Translations under genes and position numbers: made by a program
Part shown: piece after piece, positions 14,217 to 14,780 of the stretch
Numbering within the stretch: the first letter of the stretch is position 1
Layout of the letters: each line of letters begins with the position of its first letter
Assembly: GCA_964644555.1 (NCBI GenBank)
Contig: CAZXWI010000035.1
Span: 1 to 14,780, forward strand
Direction: 5' to 3'
DNA from: RUG14186 sp964644555
GTDB lineage: Bacteria > Bacillota > Clostridia > Eubacteriales > Anaerofustaceae
DNA length: 14,780 nt
The notes under the pieces: generated by a model
Seen by the model: only the letters and a program-made list of their open reading frames with translations
Databases searched by the model: none
What the model was told of the DNA's origin: nothing

Positions 14217-14738
14217 TTATTTCACATAATAAACATAATTATCTTTGCGTTCTTTACATTCGGGGTAATCACCGTCAATATAACCTAAAATGCAATTTCC
14301 GATTCCCTCGTAGTCACCTGTGATGCCGAGAGATGTAAGCAGAGCCTTTCCTTCTTCAGATTCGAATGTTTCTTTTGCTCTGTGTATCCAGCAGCTTCCC
14401 AAACCTACTTCGTGAGCGGCAAGCATTAAATTACCCATTACAAGACTTCCGTCATACAAATATGTGGGAACATTTTTATCCGCCAAAACCACCAATACAA
14501 CGGGCGCTCCGTAAAACGGATCCATATCCGAATTCATTACCTTTGCATTAAGAGATGCTACTTTATCACGAATCTCTTTATTTGTAATTGCCAAGATTAT
14601 CGGTGACTGCTTACCAATCCCCGTAGCCGCATATGTGCCTGCTTCCAAAACCTGTGAAAGCAATTCTTCGGGAATACTCTCCTGCTTATACTTTCTTATA
14701 CTGCGTCTTGATTTAATTTTTTCCAATACATCACTCAT
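14217..14738 (-). CDS. Nitroreductase family FMN-dependent oxidoreductase
   Basis: 173-aa flavoprotein of the NAD(P)H nitroreductase fold, expected to be a cytoplasmic FMN-binding homodimer. Physiological substrate unknown (quinones, nitro compounds or other electrophiles are typical). Visible family features: the N-terminal FMN-phosphate motif RRSIRKYK (11-18), the loop YAATGIGKQSP (36-46) in place of the common S-x-N-x-QPW, DPFYGAPVVLVV (73-84), and GLGSCWIHRAKE (112-123), which covers the second FMN contact. The start at 14738 gives MSDVLEKIKSRRS, as in relatives, with AAAGGAG 11 nt upstream. A TTG at 14747 would lie only 2 nt from that site and is unlikely. A TATAAT on the minus strand at 14776-14771 is a candidate -10; its -35 would be outside the window. 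Confidence 0.9.
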   Translation of the reverse strand: MSDVLEKIKSRRSIRKYKQESIPEELLSQVLEAGTYAATGIGKQSPIILAITNKEIRDKVASLNAKVMNSDMDPFYGAPVVLVVLADKNVPTYLYDGSLVMGNLMLAAHEVGLGSCWIHRAKETFESEEGKALLTSLGITGDYEGIGNCILGYIDGDYPECKERKDNYVYYVK

Positions 14739-14780
14739 AATAAACAAAACTCCTTTCGATTTCTTTTATAATTATAATAT

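Overview
The window looks like a chromosomal segment from a low-GC Gram-positive bacterium, most likely a member of the Clostridia. The evidence is AT-rich intergenic DNA, AAGGAG/GGAGG ribosome binding sites, sigma-A-like TTGACA/TATAAT promoters, many perfect stem-loop terminators and family assignments typical of Firmicutes. No rRNA, tRNA, CRISPR array, intact transposase or prophage gene was seen. Eight genes appear intact. One pseudogene and several coding-like scraps lie in two long gaps.

Left part (1-5600): a diacylglycerol-kinase-family lipid kinase gene converges on mgtE (Mg2+ channel), and the two share a 16-bp bidirectional terminator. mgtE is read leftward from a good promoter through a leader of about 280 nt. 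That leader holds an unlisted 31-codon ORF with its own ribosome binding site, followed by mutually exclusive antiterminator and terminator helices, so mgtE is probably under attenuation control. Divergent from it, with its own short promoter region, is the most striking gene of the window. It encodes an 859-aa fusion of a Tet(M)/EF-G-like ribosome-protection GTPase to a complete Rae1/YacP-type NYN endoribonuclease domain. Ribosome-protection GTPases reach into the ribosomal A site, and Rae1 cleaves mRNA at the A site of translating ribosomes, so one polypeptide may both engage a stalled ribosome and cut its message.

Middle part (5600-11230): a monocistronic 1053-aa MacB/FtsX-type ABC transporter has its ATPase and permease fused and carries a very large extracellular domain. 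It is followed by a gap of more than 900 bp with a decayed gene and a structured, apparently non-coding element. Then come ridA (enamine/imine deaminase) and a convergent GNAT acetyltransferase gene with a Cys-triplet tail, sharing a bidirectional terminator. A palindrome sits at the acetyltransferase promoter. The next gap of about 420 bp holds a possible C-terminal gene fragment but no intact gene.

Right part (11230-14780): a textbook promoter drives a yybP-ykoY (Mn2+) riboswitch with a long terminator, then a 906-aa P2A-type cation ATPase, probably a Mn2+/Ca2+ exporter. The long open frame that starts inside the riboswitch is not the real start. A nitroreductase-family gene, convergent with the ATPase gene, closes the window. 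The common thread is cation homeostasis (MgtE and the Mn-riboswitch ATPase, both with RNA leaders) interspersed with stress or maintenance functions (RidA, nitroreductase, ribosome-acting GTPase-nuclease). The genes are mostly single transcription units and not one operon.
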